Shown here in pieces: positions 45,627-54,972 of a stretch of 64,000 nucleotides of DNA. The notes beneath the pieces were generated by a model, which ran no database searches, was not told the origin of the DNA, and saw only the letters and a program-made list of their open reading frames with translations. This DNA is from Bacillota bacterium (GTDB lineage Bacteria > Bacillota > Clostridia > Lachnospirales > Lachnospiraceae): assembly GCA_023416695.1 (NCBI GenBank), contig JAEZGY010000048.1, positions 51,063 through 115,062 on the forward strand, read 5' to 3'. Every line of letters starts with the position of its first letter. Position 1 is the stretch's first letter. The translations under genes were made by a program, and so were the position numbers.

Positions 45627-45992
45627 ATGGCAAAGAATATACTTATTGTTGATGATGCAGCATTTATGCGAATGATGATTAAAGACATTTTAACAAAGAA
45701 TGGCTACAATGTGATAGCTGAAGCTGAGAATGGATTAAAAGCAATCGAACGATATAATGAGACAAAACCTGATTTAGTATTAATGGATATTACAATGCCA
45801 GAAATGGATGGCTTACAGGCTCTTAAAAAGATTAAAGGTGCTGATGGTAGCGCAAAAATCATTATGTGTTCAGCAATGGGCCAGCAAGCTATGGTAATTG
45901 ATTCTATTCAAAGCGGAGCTAAGGATTTCATTGTAAAGCCTTTTCAGGCAGAGCGCGTTTTAGAAGCCGTGAAAAAAGCAATAGGCGAATAA
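45627..45992 (+). CDS. cheY: Chemotaxis response regulator CheY
   Basis: 121 aa single receiver domain. Acidic pocket D9/D10, phosphorylation site D54 in LVLMDITMPEMDG, and the K in IVKPF. Very close in pattern to Bacillus CheY. ATG 45627 with GGGAGA upstream; placed between fliY and fliO, as in Bacillus. Confidence 0.97.
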   Translation: MAKNILIVDDAAFMRMMIKDILTKNGYNVIAEAENGLKAIERYNETKPDLVLMDITMPEMDGLQALKKIKGADGSAKIIMCSAMGQQAMVIDSIQSGAKDFIVKPFQAERVLEAVKKAIGE

Positions 45993-46008
45993 TTGGAGGC
46001 ATCTATAC

Positions 46009-46422
46009 GTGAAAAACTCTGTTTTTTTAGCGTTAAACGCTGGTGGTGGACTCCTTGACTTGGTTGTTATAATCATTGTTTTTATAGGGATTCTAGTGGC
46101 AGCATATTTTGTTACAAAATGGGTATCGACCTCTGGCTTAAATATGCAGAAAACTAAGAATATTAAGGTGTTAGAGGTATTCCGTTTGAATCAGTCAAAG
46201 TATATTTATATCGTGGAAATGGGCAATAAAGTAGTTGCTCTTGGAGTATCAAAGGACCACATTGAATGTTTGACAGAATTAGATCGGGATACTTTGGTGT
46301 TTACTAAACCAGATAGTGGTCATGCCAGTTTTAAAGACTTACTAAAATTATCAAAGAGCAAGCTTGAGAAGAGTTCTTCTAATGAAGCTATTCTAGGGCA
46401 ATCTGAGAAGAAAGAAGAGTAA
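46009..46422 (+). CDS. fliO: Flagellar biosynthetic protein FliO
   Basis: 137 aa. N-terminal membrane helix (about 15-36) and a small cytosolic domain with KNIKVLEVFRLNQSKYIYIVEMGNK, the FliO pattern. Stabilises FliP in the export gate. GTG start at 46009 following TGGAGGC. Charged C-terminal tail. Confidence 0.88.
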   Translation: MKNSVFLALNAGGGLLDLVVIIIVFIGILVAAYFVTKWVSTSGLNMQKTKNIKVLEVFRLNQSKYIYIVEMGNKVVALGVSKDHIECLTELDRDTLVFTKPDSGHASFKDLLKLSKSKLEKSSSNEAILGQSEKKEE

Positions 46423-46431
46423 GGTTATTTA

Positions 46432-47277
46432 ATGAGCAAAATGAAGAAAAAAACACGGAAAGCAATGCGGCTTTACATACTATTAGTTTGCTTGTTTGGT
46501 ATTATGGTGTTAATGCCCGGGGATCAGGTTAGTGCTACTACAGTTACTACTCCCAGTAGTTCTCCTACAGTGACTGCTGGTACTCCTACATCAAATCCGA
46601 ATGGGGAATTTAATCTAAATATATCGTCTAATGCTGGAAGTACAGGTCTTGCTAGCACTCTTCAGATTCTTTTAATCTTAACTGTAATTAGTTTGGCACC
46701 ATCTATCTTAATTATGGTGACTTCTTTTACAAGAATAGTTATAGTACTTCATTTTACAAGAACAGCATTGGGAACAAATACAACACCTCCCAATCAGGTG
46801 ATTATTGGACTAGCCTTGTTTTTAACCTTTTTTATTATGGCACCGACGTTTACAGAGATAAATACAGTTGCTGTACAACCCTTAGCAAAAGGAGAGATAA
46901 CACAAGAAGAGGCTATAGATAAAGGGTTAGAACCTATTCGTAGCTTTATGTTCAAGCAAACTAACCGTAAAGACTTAAAGCTTTTTTTAAATATTGCTGA
47001 AGTGGATACAGAGAATATTGAAAACATGGACGATATTCCTACCACTACCTTAATTCCAGCATTTATTATTAGTGAATTAAGGATTGCTTTCATTATAGGC
47101 TTCTTAATTTACATACCTTTTATAATAATTGATATGGTTGTGGCATCCACCTTGATGTCTATGGGTATGATGATGCTACCACCAACAACGATATCCATGC
47201 CATTTAAGATTCTACTATTTATTCTAGCAGATGGATGGAATTTAATTATTGGACAAGTAGTTCGAACCTTCTACTAA
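46432..47277 (+). CDS. fliP: Flagellar type III export protein FliP
   Basis: 281 aa. Cleavable-looking signal peptide (about residues 1-35), then four membrane helices. Signature regions ILIMVTSFTRIVIVLHFTR, NQVIIGLALFLTFFIM and the LIPAFIISELRIAFIIGF block are all present. Core of the export gate with FliQ and FliR. Confidence 0.96.
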   Translation: MSKMKKKTRKAMRLYILLVCLFGIMVLMPGDQVSATTVTTPSSSPTVTAGTPTSNPNGEFNLNISSNAGSTGLASTLQILLILTVISLAPSILIMVTSFTRIVIVLHFTRTALGTNTTPPNQVIIGLALFLTFFIMAPTFTEINTVAVQPLAKGEITQEEAIDKGLEPIRSFMFKQTNRKDLKLFLNIAEVDTENIENMDDIPTTTLIPAFIISELRIAFIIGFLIYIPFIIIDMVVASTLMSMGMMMLPPTTISMPFKILLFILADGWNLIIGQVVRTFY

Positions 47278-47301
47278 CTTAAGAGCAAGGAGTGTTAAAT
47301 T

Positions 47302-47571
47302 GTGACTGATTCTTCGGTAATGGAAATAGCGTATAAGGCAGTTTGGGTAATTATTAAGTCGTCTGCTCCATTGTTATTAGTATCCCTTGTAGTAGGTTTG
47401 ATTATTAGTATATTTCAGACGGTTACCTCCATACAGGAGCAAACCCTTACCTTTGTACCAAAACTACTGGCGATATTAATTGTTGTGATTTTATCTGGTC
47501 ATTGGATTATGAATAATGTGGTTTCGTTTTTTGTGGAATTAATGACTAATTTAGACCAATGGATTCATTAA
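47302..47571 (+). CDS. fliQ: Flagellar biosynthetic protein FliQ
   Basis: 89 aa, two membrane helices with the conserved turn GLIISIFQTVTSIQEQTLTF. Export gate component. GTG start at 47302 preceded by AGGAGTG. Confidence 0.95.
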   Translation: MTDSSVMEIAYKAVWVIIKSSAPLLLVSLVVGLIISIFQTVTSIQEQTLTFVPKLLAILIVVILSGHWIMNNVVSFFVELMTNLDQWIH

Positions 47572-47589
47572 CATGCTTAGGAGTAAAGT

Positions 47590-48363
47590 ATGAATATCAC
47601 AGTAGAGAATGTCGAGTTTTATTTACTTATATTAGTACGAATGTCAGCATTTATACTTACAGCACCTATTTTTAGTATTAAAAGCATTCCTTTTAAGGTA
47701 AAGTCGGCGATTTCAGTATTCCTGACAATGATTGTGGCTACTCTTATTCCAGTTGAAACCCTTAACTATACTTCTGTGTTTGGTTTGGCCCTGTTGGTAC
47801 TTAAGGAAGCGATGGTAGGACTGCTGATTGGATTTGTGGCAAGTATTTCTACTAAAATCATTAGTTTTTCAGGACAGCTATTGGATATGGAAATTGGATT
47901 TTCTATGGCAAATGAGTTTGATCCTATAAATCAATCTCAAGTCACTGTTACTGGAAATCTTCTTACTTATTTGGTAATGCTTACCTTGTTAGTAACAGAC
48001 TTGCATTATTACTTAATTCGAGCCATTGTTTCGACCTATAAATTGATTCCAGTAGGGAAGGCTATCTTTTCATTTGGAATGTACAAAATCATGATGAAGT
48101 TTTTAGTAGACTTTTTTGTGATAGGTTTTCGTATAATACTTCCTCTATTTGCAGCTATACTTATTGTCAACACCGTATTAGGAATATTAGCTAAGGTATC
48201 ACCACAGATGAATATGTTTGTAGTGGGATTTCAGTTAAAGATATTTGTTGGTTTGCTTGTTTTGTTAGTTGTAGTTAAAATGCTTCCAGGAATAACAACA
48301 TTTATTGTGACGGAAATGAAGGATATGATGGAATATATGATAAAAAGTATGACAGGCTCCTAG
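47590..48363 (+). CDS. fliR: Flagellar biosynthetic protein FliR
   Basis: 257 aa, about six membrane helices. Recognisable FliR stretches are VLKEAMVGLLIGFVAS and GQLLDMEIGFSMANEFDP. Export gate subunit. Order fliP-fliQ-fliR-flhB is conserved. Confidence 0.95.
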   Translation: MNITVENVEFYLLILVRMSAFILTAPIFSIKSIPFKVKSAISVFLTMIVATLIPVETLNYTSVFGLALLVLKEAMVGLLIGFVASISTKIISFSGQLLDMEIGFSMANEFDPINQSQVTVTGNLLTYLVMLTLLVTDLHYYLIRAIVSTYKLIPVGKAIFSFGMYKIMMKFLVDFFVIGFRIILPLFAAILIVNTVLGILAKVSPQMNMFVVGFQLKIFVGLLVLLVVVKMLPGITTFIVTEMKDMMEYMIKSMTGS

Positions 48364-48375
48364 TAGGTACAGAGA

Positions 48376-49491
48376 ATGAAAATAGAAAACAAATTATTAT
48401 TGTCTTATAATCTGCAGTTTTTTGCAGATGGACCAGGTGGAGAAAAAACCGAAGAACCAACTACTAAGAAGTTGGGAGATGCTAGGAAAGAAGGTCAAGT
48501 AGCCAAGAGCCAAGAGATTATTATAGGAGGCTCCTTAGTAGCAATTTTTCTTGGGTTAAAGCTATTTGTTGGCTATGTTGCCAATCACTTTTTAGAGTCA
48601 TTTAATAAATATTATGGTGCAATTGATAGAGTAGTAGAAGATAAGTTTGATATTGGACAAGCGAGTACTATAGTCAATGATGCAATAATTGATATAATTA
48701 TAATAGCGCTACCACTTATGTTGGTTGCATTAGTAGCAGGATTTGTAGTAGTTGTAGTTCAGGTTAAGTGGGAGATAACCACGAAACCTTTAATTCCTAA
48801 ATTTAATAGAATAAGTCCTTTACAAGGATTTAAAAGAATGTTTTCTAAGGCTAAAATTTTTGAATTAGTTACAGCTATTGTTAAGATTGTGTTAATATTC
48901 CTTTTAGTTTATTATGAATTAAAAGATAACCTATACATTATAACTCAGTTATACAATGTAACTTTAGAACAAGGAATCGCTTTGATAAGTAATATTGTCA
49001 TTAATCTAGGACTTAAAATTAGTTTTATTTATCTAATAGTTGGTATAGCAGATTTGGTTTATCAAAAACGTAAGTTTAAGAAAGATATGATGATGACTAA
49101 ACAGGAATTAAAAGATGAGTTTAAACAGACAGAAGGGGATCCTCAGATTAAGGGGCGTATAAGGCAGAAAATGCGTGAAATGGCGCAAAGAAGAATGATG
49201 CAACAATTGCCTGAAGCAGATGTAGTCATAACGAACCCGACTCACTTTGCTGTGGCTCTTAAGTATGACAAGAACTCTTCTAAGGCACCAGTCGTGATTG
49301 CGAAAGGTGCAGATTATGTAGCTGCCAAAATAAAAGAGGTAGCAAAAGAACATGACATTGAGATTGTAGAGAATAAGCCTCTAGCAAGAATGTTGTATTT
49401 TAATGTGGAACTTGGGGATGAGATTCCTCAGGAATTATATCAAGCTGTGGCTGAGGTGTTAGCTTATGTGTACAAGTTAAAGCATTCCTAG
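48376..49491 (+). CDS. flhB: Flagellar type III export switch protein FlhB
   Basis: 371 aa. Basic N-terminal region with EEPTTKKLGDARKEGQVAKS, four membrane helices, and an autocleaving cytoplasmic domain with NPTH in VVITNPTHFAVALKYD. Self-cleavage at N-P lets FlhB swap from hook to filament substrates on contact with FliK. C-terminus contains the ENKPLARMLY motif. Confidence 0.97.
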   Translation: MKIENKLLLSYNLQFFADGPGGEKTEEPTTKKLGDARKEGQVAKSQEIIIGGSLVAIFLGLKLFVGYVANHFLESFNKYYGAIDRVVEDKFDIGQASTIVNDAIIDIIIIALPLMLVALVAGFVVVVVQVKWEITTKPLIPKFNRISPLQGFKRMFSKAKIFELVTAIVKIVLIFLLVYYELKDNLYIITQLYNVTLEQGIALISNIVINLGLKISFIYLIVGIADLVYQKRKFKKDMMMTKQELKDEFKQTEGDPQIKGRIRQKMREMAQRRMMQQLPEADVVITNPTHFAVALKYDKNSSKAPVVIAKGADYVAAKIKEVAKEHDIEIVENKPLARMLYFNVELGDEIPQELYQAVAEVLAYVYKLKHS

Positions 49492-49553
49492 CACCGAATG
49501 AATTTGATATTTCGAATATTTTACATAGATTGTAACAAAGGGAGGAGCCTGAA

Positions 49554-51587
49554 ATGAAAAAAGCGGATATATTTATTGGCTTATATTTGTTGGCAGCCAT
49601 TGTATTTCTGATTGTACCTATTCCTTCCTGGTTGTTAGACTTTTTACTTGCCCTTAATATTTCGTTATCTTTAGTCATTATGTTCAATTGCTTATTTTCC
49701 CAAGAGGCATTGGACATGTCGAGCTTTCCAACTTTACTATTATTTACTACTATATTTAGAGTAGGACTTAATGTATCCTCCACAAAGTTAATTCTTTCAA
49801 CAGGTGAACCTGGAAACGTAGTTGTAACTTTTGGTAAGTTTGTTGGTGGCAATGATATTGTAATTGGAGCTATTATCTTCTTCATTTTGATTATCGTGCA
49901 ATTCATTATTATCAATAAAGGCTCTGAACGTGTGTCAGAGGTTACTGCAAGGTTTACGTTAGATGCTATGCCTGGTAAGCAAATGGCGATTGATGCAGAT
50001 TTAAATGCAGGCGCTATAACGGATGCTCAAGCAAGGGAAAGAAGAGAGAAGCTTCAGATGGAATCTACCTTCTTTGGAGCCATGGATGGTGCTACCAAAT
50101 ATGTAAAAGGTGATGCTATCGCAGGCCTTATTATCACAGTAATAAACATTCTTGGTGGAATTGCTATTGGATCCTTAAAAAATGGGAAGTCAATTTCCGA
50201 GGCGTTAGATACCTATATGATTTTGGCAATTGGTGATGGTCTGGTTTCTCAGATTCCATCCTTACTTATATCTTTGTCCACTGGCATTATTGTTACGAAG
50301 GTTTCTAAGGAAGCTGATATCGGACAAATTCTTGTGAAACAGTTATTCTCCATACCAAAAGCATTGTATTTAGTTGGTGGAAGTATGGCATTTCTAGGAA
50401 TTGTTACGCCATTAAATACTTTTGTTTTTCTACTATATGGAGGACTTTTTATACTTGCTGGATATCAGATTCAACACCGTATTGGTGTGGTTGGAATAGA
50501 AGAAGAGGTTGCCAAGGATGAATTAGGTGCTGAAGAAATACGGCGACCTGAGAATGTGGTATCTTTACTTCAGGTTGATCCAATTGAGTTAGAATTTGGT
50601 TATGGTATTATTCCACTAGCAGATGTTAATCAGGGTGGAGATTTACTGGATCGTATCGTTATGATACGCCGCCAGGTAGCATTAGAATTAGGCTGTGTAG
50701 TTCCAATGGTTCGTCTTCGTGACAATATACAGCTTAATCCTAATCAGTATTTAATAAAAATCAAAGGGGTTCCAATTAGTGATGGGGAGATTTTATTCGA
50801 TCATTATATGGCTATGAATCCAGGCTATGTAGAAGAAGAGATTACTGGAATTCCTACTTTTGAACCATCTTTCCATTTACCTGCTATTTGGATTACTGAA
50901 AGCCAAAGGGAAAGAGCAGAATCTATGGGATACACTGTTGTAGATCCACCATCTATTATCGCAACGCATCTAATGGAAATAATCAGGAGAAATCTAGCAG
51001 ATCTGTTAAGTAGACAGGACGTACAGAACCTGATTAATAATATAAGTGAAGCAAATTCCACTTTAGTAGGAGAGCTTGTTCCAAAGCTTCTAAGTGTTGG
51101 TGAGATTCAGAAGGTACTTCAGAATCTACTTCGAGAAGGCATATCTATTCGTGACTTGATTACCATCTTTGAAACATTAGCAGATTATGCTACTACAACG
51201 AGGGATACGGATGTACTTACTGAATATGTAAGGCAAAGTCTAAAACGAGCAATCACGAATCGGTTTTTCCCTGAGGTTGATAATAATAGTGTTGTTACCT
51301 TAGACCCTAAGATTGAACAGGATATCATGGCTTCTGTGAAACAGACAGAACAAGGCTCTTATTTAACCCTTGAGCCAGACAAGGTACAATCTATTATGGA
51401 GTCAGTGAAAAGTCAGACTACTAAGCTTGAAGATTTAGGCAAAACACCGATTATTATAACTTCTCCTATTGTGAGAATGTATTTTAAAAAGTTAACATCA
51501 GATTACTATAAGGATTTGGTGGTGCTTTCCTATAATGAAATAGATGCTTCAATAGAATTACAATCAGTAGGGATGGTGACTATTTAA
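49554..51587 (+). CDS. flhA: Flagellar biosynthesis protein FlhA
   Basis: 677 aa, the full length for this largest export component. Eight helices in the first 320 residues with the FHIPEP-type signature SSTKLILSTG and the RFTLDAMPGKQMAIDADL segment. C-terminal cytoplasmic domain binds chaperone-substrate complexes. Stop codon and flhF start share one base. Confidence 0.97.
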   Translation: MKKADIFIGLYLLAAIVFLIVPIPSWLLDFLLALNISLSLVIMFNCLFSQEALDMSSFPTLLLFTTIFRVGLNVSSTKLILSTGEPGNVVVTFGKFVGGNDIVIGAIIFFILIIVQFIIINKGSERVSEVTARFTLDAMPGKQMAIDADLNAGAITDAQARERREKLQMESTFFGAMDGATKYVKGDAIAGLIITVINILGGIAIGSLKNGKSISEALDTYMILAIGDGLVSQIPSLLISLSTGIIVTKVSKEADIGQILVKQLFSIPKALYLVGGSMAFLGIVTPLNTFVFLLYGGLFILAGYQIQHRIGVVGIEEEVAKDELGAEEIRRPENVVSLLQVDPIELEFGYGIIPLADVNQGGDLLDRIVMIRRQVALELGCVVPMVRLRDNIQLNPNQYLIKIKGVPISDGEILFDHYMAMNPGYVEEEITGIPTFEPSFHLPAIWITESQRERAESMGYTVVDPPSIIATHLMEIIRRNLADLLSRQDVQNLINNISEANSTLVGELVPKLLSVGEIQKVLQNLLREGISIRDLITIFETLADYATTTRDTDVLTEYVRQSLKRAITNRFFPEVDNNSVVTLDPKIEQDIMASVKQTEQGSYLTLEPDKVQSIMESVKSQTTKLEDLGKTPIIITSPIVRMYFKKLTSDYYKDLVVLSYNEIDASIELQSVGMVTI

Positions 51588-52795
51588 TGGTTATTAAGAA
51601 GTATCAGGCAGAGACAGAAAACGAAGCCATGATTCTTGTAAAAGAGGACTTAGGAAATGAAGCCATAGTAATGAATATAAAATCCATTAAGCCAAAGGGT
51701 GTCTTTCGCTTGTTTCGTAAGCCTTTAGTTGAGATAACTGCTGCATATGAAGAAAATGGTGGAATGAAGTATACGAATCATACACCAGCGCCTAGTAAAG
51801 AGACAGGATTTAACAAAGATTATGAGCAAGCGTTACTACGAGGGGATATTCTTGCTAATGTTCCTGAAGTTAAGGAAACAAAGAATCAAGATAGTAGTGC
51901 TATTGAAGTAAAGTTAGACAACTTACAGACTATGATTGAAAAACAGATTGTCTTAGAATCTGTAAAAAATGCTAAGGAAGAAGAGGGCAGTGGAAGTATT
52001 TTTGATAATGCCTGTGTAAAGTTAATAGTAGATAAATTAGTTGATAACGATGTAAGTAAAGAGAATGTGGAAGGAATTATTAAAGAGGTAGAAAATCGTA
52101 TCACGAAGGATACTACCGTAGATAATATTTTATCCCATGTTTATCAGAAGATTGTATTAAAACTTGGTCAACCAAAGACCATTAGTTTAAACCATGAGGG
52201 AACAAAGTTTATCTATTTTATTGGGCCAACTGGTGTAGGAAAGACTACTACTATAGCTAAGATTGTTTCTAGCATTAAGCTTAAGAACAAGATTAAGGTA
52301 GCTTTAATTACACTGGATACCTACAGAATTGCGGCAGTGGAGCAACTTAGGACCTATGCCAATATATTAAATATTCCTCTTCGTGTTGTGTACTCTAATA
52401 GTGAGTTGAAAGAGGTCCAAGAGGAGTTTAAGGATTTTGATTTAGTGTTAGTCGATACAGCAGGACGCAGCCATAAAAATGAGGAACAGGTTGCTGATAT
52501 AAAAGAAATGATTGAAACCACACCAGAAGAATTAAGAGAAGTATACCTAGTGCTAAGCATAACAACCAAATATAAAGATTTGGTGCAAATTACTGAAAGC
52601 TATAGGATGATTACAAATTATAACTTGATATTTACTAAGTTAGATGAGACAAGTTCCGTAGGTAATATTCTAAACATAAGAATGCTTACTGAAGCTCCAT
52701 TATCCTATACAACATGGGGACAAAATGTCCCAGATGATATTGGCAAAGTGAATGCTCAAAAAATTGCGAAGCAATTGCTAGGAGGTATGGATTAG
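51587..52795 (+). CDS. flhF: SRP-family GTPase FlhF
   Basis: 402 aa. N-terminal variable B domain, then N and G domains; P-loop FIGPTGVGKTTTIAK near residue 211, DTAGRSHKNEEQ and TKLDETSSVGN. Sets flagellar number and place. Start overlaps flhA by 1 bp and its stop overlaps flhG by 1 bp, indicating coupling of all three. Confidence 0.96.
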   Translation: MVIKKYQAETENEAMILVKEDLGNEAIVMNIKSIKPKGVFRLFRKPLVEITAAYEENGGMKYTNHTPAPSKETGFNKDYEQALLRGDILANVPEVKETKNQDSSAIEVKLDNLQTMIEKQIVLESVKNAKEEEGSGSIFDNACVKLIVDKLVDNDVSKENVEGIIKEVENRITKDTTVDNILSHVYQKIVLKLGQPKTISLNHEGTKFIYFIGPTGVGKTTTIAKIVSSIKLKNKIKVALITLDTYRIAAVEQLRTYANILNIPLRVVYSNSELKEVQEEFKDFDLVLVDTAGRSHKNEEQVADIKEMIETTPEELREVYLVLSITTKYKDLVQITESYRMITNYNLIFTKLDETSSVGNILNIRMLTEAPLSYTTWGQNVPDDIGKVNAQKIAKQLLGGMD

Positions 52796-53670
52796 TGGAT
52801 CAAGCGACAAATTTACGTAATATAATCAAACATCAAGATGTGAGACAACATACCGCTAAAATCATAACTATTACTAGTGGAAAGGGTGGGGTAGGTAAAT
52901 CTAGTCTTTCTATCAACCTGGCAATTAGCTTAAGTAAACTAAATCAGCGAGTGGTTATTTTAGATGCTGATTTTGGTTTGGCAAACATTGAAGTTATGCT
53001 AGGAATGCGTCCTACCTATAATCTGACAGCTTTAATGTATGAGGGAAAGAGCCTTAAGGATATTATTACTCCATGTCCTTATAACATAGGGTTTATATCA
53101 GGAGGTTCTGGTATTGCAGAGTTGACTAATCTTGATAGTGGGCAGTTTGCCAATGTTGCAAATAAATTGTATGAACTTGATGAGATAGCAGATTACGTCA
53201 TTGTAGATACAGGTGCTGGAATTACAAATGGCTTAATGAGATTTATTGGAGTCAGTGATAGAACCTTGTTGGTGGCGACACCTGAGCCAACGTCGATTAC
53301 AGATGCCTATGCCGTTATGAAGACAGTGAACCGTAGTTTTCTAAAAACCAATGAAAAGCCAACCATACAAATGGTAGCAAATCGTATTGCCACATATGAG
53401 GAAGGTACAGAATTATATTCCAAACTTAATAAGGTTGTAAGTAGATTTCTTTCAGTTAACTTAACCTATCTTGGTGGTATATTATCGGATGTTAATATTA
53501 CGAAGGCGGTCATGGCTCAAAAGCCTATTATGGCCCAAAATCCTAATTCGCCGGCAGCAAAAGCAATTACGGATATCGCATTAATGATACATAATGGGGT
53601 ACAGGTAGAGCAGAAGGACCGAGGAGGGGTAAGACAACTTTTTAGCAATATGCGGTTCTCAAGATATTAG
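52795..53670 (+). CDS. flhG: MinD-like ATPase FlhG (YlxH)
   Basis: 291 aa. Deviant Walker A TSGKGGVGKSSLSINLA near residue 26, DADFGLANIEVMLG, and IVDTGAGITNG. An N-terminal extension with DQATNLR matches the FlhF-activating DQAxxLR motif. Antagonises FlhF and helps load FliM/FliY. GTG start. Confidence 0.95.
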   Translation: MDQATNLRNIIKHQDVRQHTAKIITITSGKGGVGKSSLSINLAISLSKLNQRVVILDADFGLANIEVMLGMRPTYNLTALMYEGKSLKDIITPCPYNIGFISGGSGIAELTNLDSGQFANVANKLYELDEIADYVIVDTGAGITNGLMRFIGVSDRTLLVATPEPTSITDAYAVMKTVNRSFLKTNEKPTIQMVANRIATYEEGTELYSKLNKVVSRFLSVNLTYLGGILSDVNITKAVMAQKPIMAQNPNSPAAKAITDIALMIHNGVQVEQKDRGGVRQLFSNMRFSRY

Positions 53671-53689
53671 CATTTGTTGGGGGGATACA

Positions 53690-54388
53690 ATGGACGCATC
53701 TATAATCACAATTGGCGACAAAATAAGTCTAACAAAAATATACAATATTGACGAAATTAAAAGAGAGAGACATCAATATGTAAGTTCTATATTAGATATA
53801 AATGATGATGAGTTTTTACATATTGGTATGCCTATGGAAAATGGACATATGGTAACGCTACAAGTTGGGGAGAAATATGAAGTGTTTATTTGCACCAAAC
53901 GTGGTCGCTATCAATGTACAGCCATGGTAATCGATCGCTACCGGGAGATGAATTTACACGTTGCTATCGTACGTATTCTATCGGGTTTTGTGCGTCAGCA
54001 AAGAAGGCAGTTTTATCGTCTGGAAATAATAATGGAGATCATGCACTGCCTATATGAGGAAAGTAAATTAGAAGAACTGGTAGAATATAAGTGGGAGATG
54101 GCTACGCTGACAGATATTAGTGGTGGTGGAGCAAGGTATAATGCCAATTGTCATTATAAATCAGGTGACTTAGTACTACTTAAAGTTGTAATTCCATTTC
54201 AAAGTGGGAATAGGGAGCTTATATTAAAGTCAAGAGTAATATCCTCGCAGATGGTTTTAAATCGCTTGGGATTATATGAAACAAGGGTAGAATTTTCTGA
54301 AATTGAGTTACCCCAACGAGAGGCAATCATTCATTTTGTCTTCGAGGAGGAAAGAAAACAAAGGAGAAGGGAAAAGGGATTGGTGTAA
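53690..54388 (+). CDS. YcgR-like PilZ domain protein in the flagellar operon
   Basis: 232 aa. N-terminal YcgR-like domain (residues 1-98) and PilZ domain with complete c-di-GMP motif: R106-Q-F-Y-R110 and D142-x-S144-x-x-G147. By homology to YcgR/DgrA it would slow or stop the motor when c-di-GMP is bound. Located between flhG and cheB; start after GGGGGGAT. Highly basic C-terminal end EERKQRRREK. Paralogous to the protein at 2163. Confidence 0.88.
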   Translation: MDASIITIGDKISLTKIYNIDEIKRERHQYVSSILDINDDEFLHIGMPMENGHMVTLQVGEKYEVFICTKRGRYQCTAMVIDRYREMNLHVAIVRILSGFVRQQRRQFYRLEIIMEIMHCLYEESKLEELVEYKWEMATLTDISGGGARYNANCHYKSGDLVLLKVVIPFQSGNRELILKSRVISSQMVLNRLGLYETRVEFSEIELPQREAIIHFVFEEERKQRRREKGLV

Positions 54389-54389
54389 G

Positions 54390-54971
54390 ATGGACAAATT
54401 AATTGTAATAGCTTGCTCTACAGGTGGTCCTAAGGCTTTGCAAAGGATAATTCCCTTACTACATGGAAATTTAGACTGTCCAGTACTTATAGTACAGCAT
54501 ATGCCCGAGGGTTTTACTAAATCCTTAGCAAGCCGTCTCGATGATTTAAGCGAGATTAAAGTGGTAGAGGCTGAGGAAGGTATGGTAATTGAAAAAGGTA
54601 CTGCGTACTTAGCTAAAGGCGGTTTTCAGATGAGGGTAAAGCGAAGACCTGGTGGTCATTATGTACTTTCCTTAAGCCAAGAAGCTGCAAAAAATGGATT
54701 AAGGCCATGTGCAGACGTTTTATTAGAATCCTTGATAGAAACTGATTTTTCCAGGATAGTATGTGCTGTTCTTACTGGTATGGGAGATGATAGTTTAAAT
54801 GGTATTATTAAATTAAGAATGAAAAAGCAACTTTACATAGTAACCCAAGACAAAGAAACATCAACTGTGTATGGAATGCCAAGGGCAATTTCTTTGGCCG
54901 GCTATTCAGATGAGGAGGTCCCCTTATCAGAGGTGACAGATGTTATAATGAAGAATTTGGAGGTGCATTAA
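54390..54971 (+). CDS. cheB: CheB-type protein-glutamate methylesterase lacking receiver domain
   Basis: 193 aa, methylesterase domain only. Catalytic triad visible: S10 in ACSTGGPKAL, H37 in VQHMPEGFT and an aspartate in LTGMGDDS (D133 or D134). Demethylates or deamidates chemoreceptors. Typical CheB has an N-terminal receiver of about 120 residues that is absent, so CheA cannot activate it by the usual route. ATG 54390 is 1 bp after the PilZ stop; no longer reading frame upstream contains a receiver. Confidence 0.85.
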   Translation: MDKLIVIACSTGGPKALQRIIPLLHGNLDCPVLIVQHMPEGFTKSLASRLDDLSEIKVVEAEEGMVIEKGTAYLAKGGFQMRVKRRPGGHYVLSLSQEAAKNGLRPCADVLLESLIETDFSRIVCAVLTGMGDDSLNGIIKLRMKKQLYIVTQDKETSTVYGMPRAISLAGYSDEEVPLSEVTDVIMKNLEVH

Positions 54972-54972
54972 T

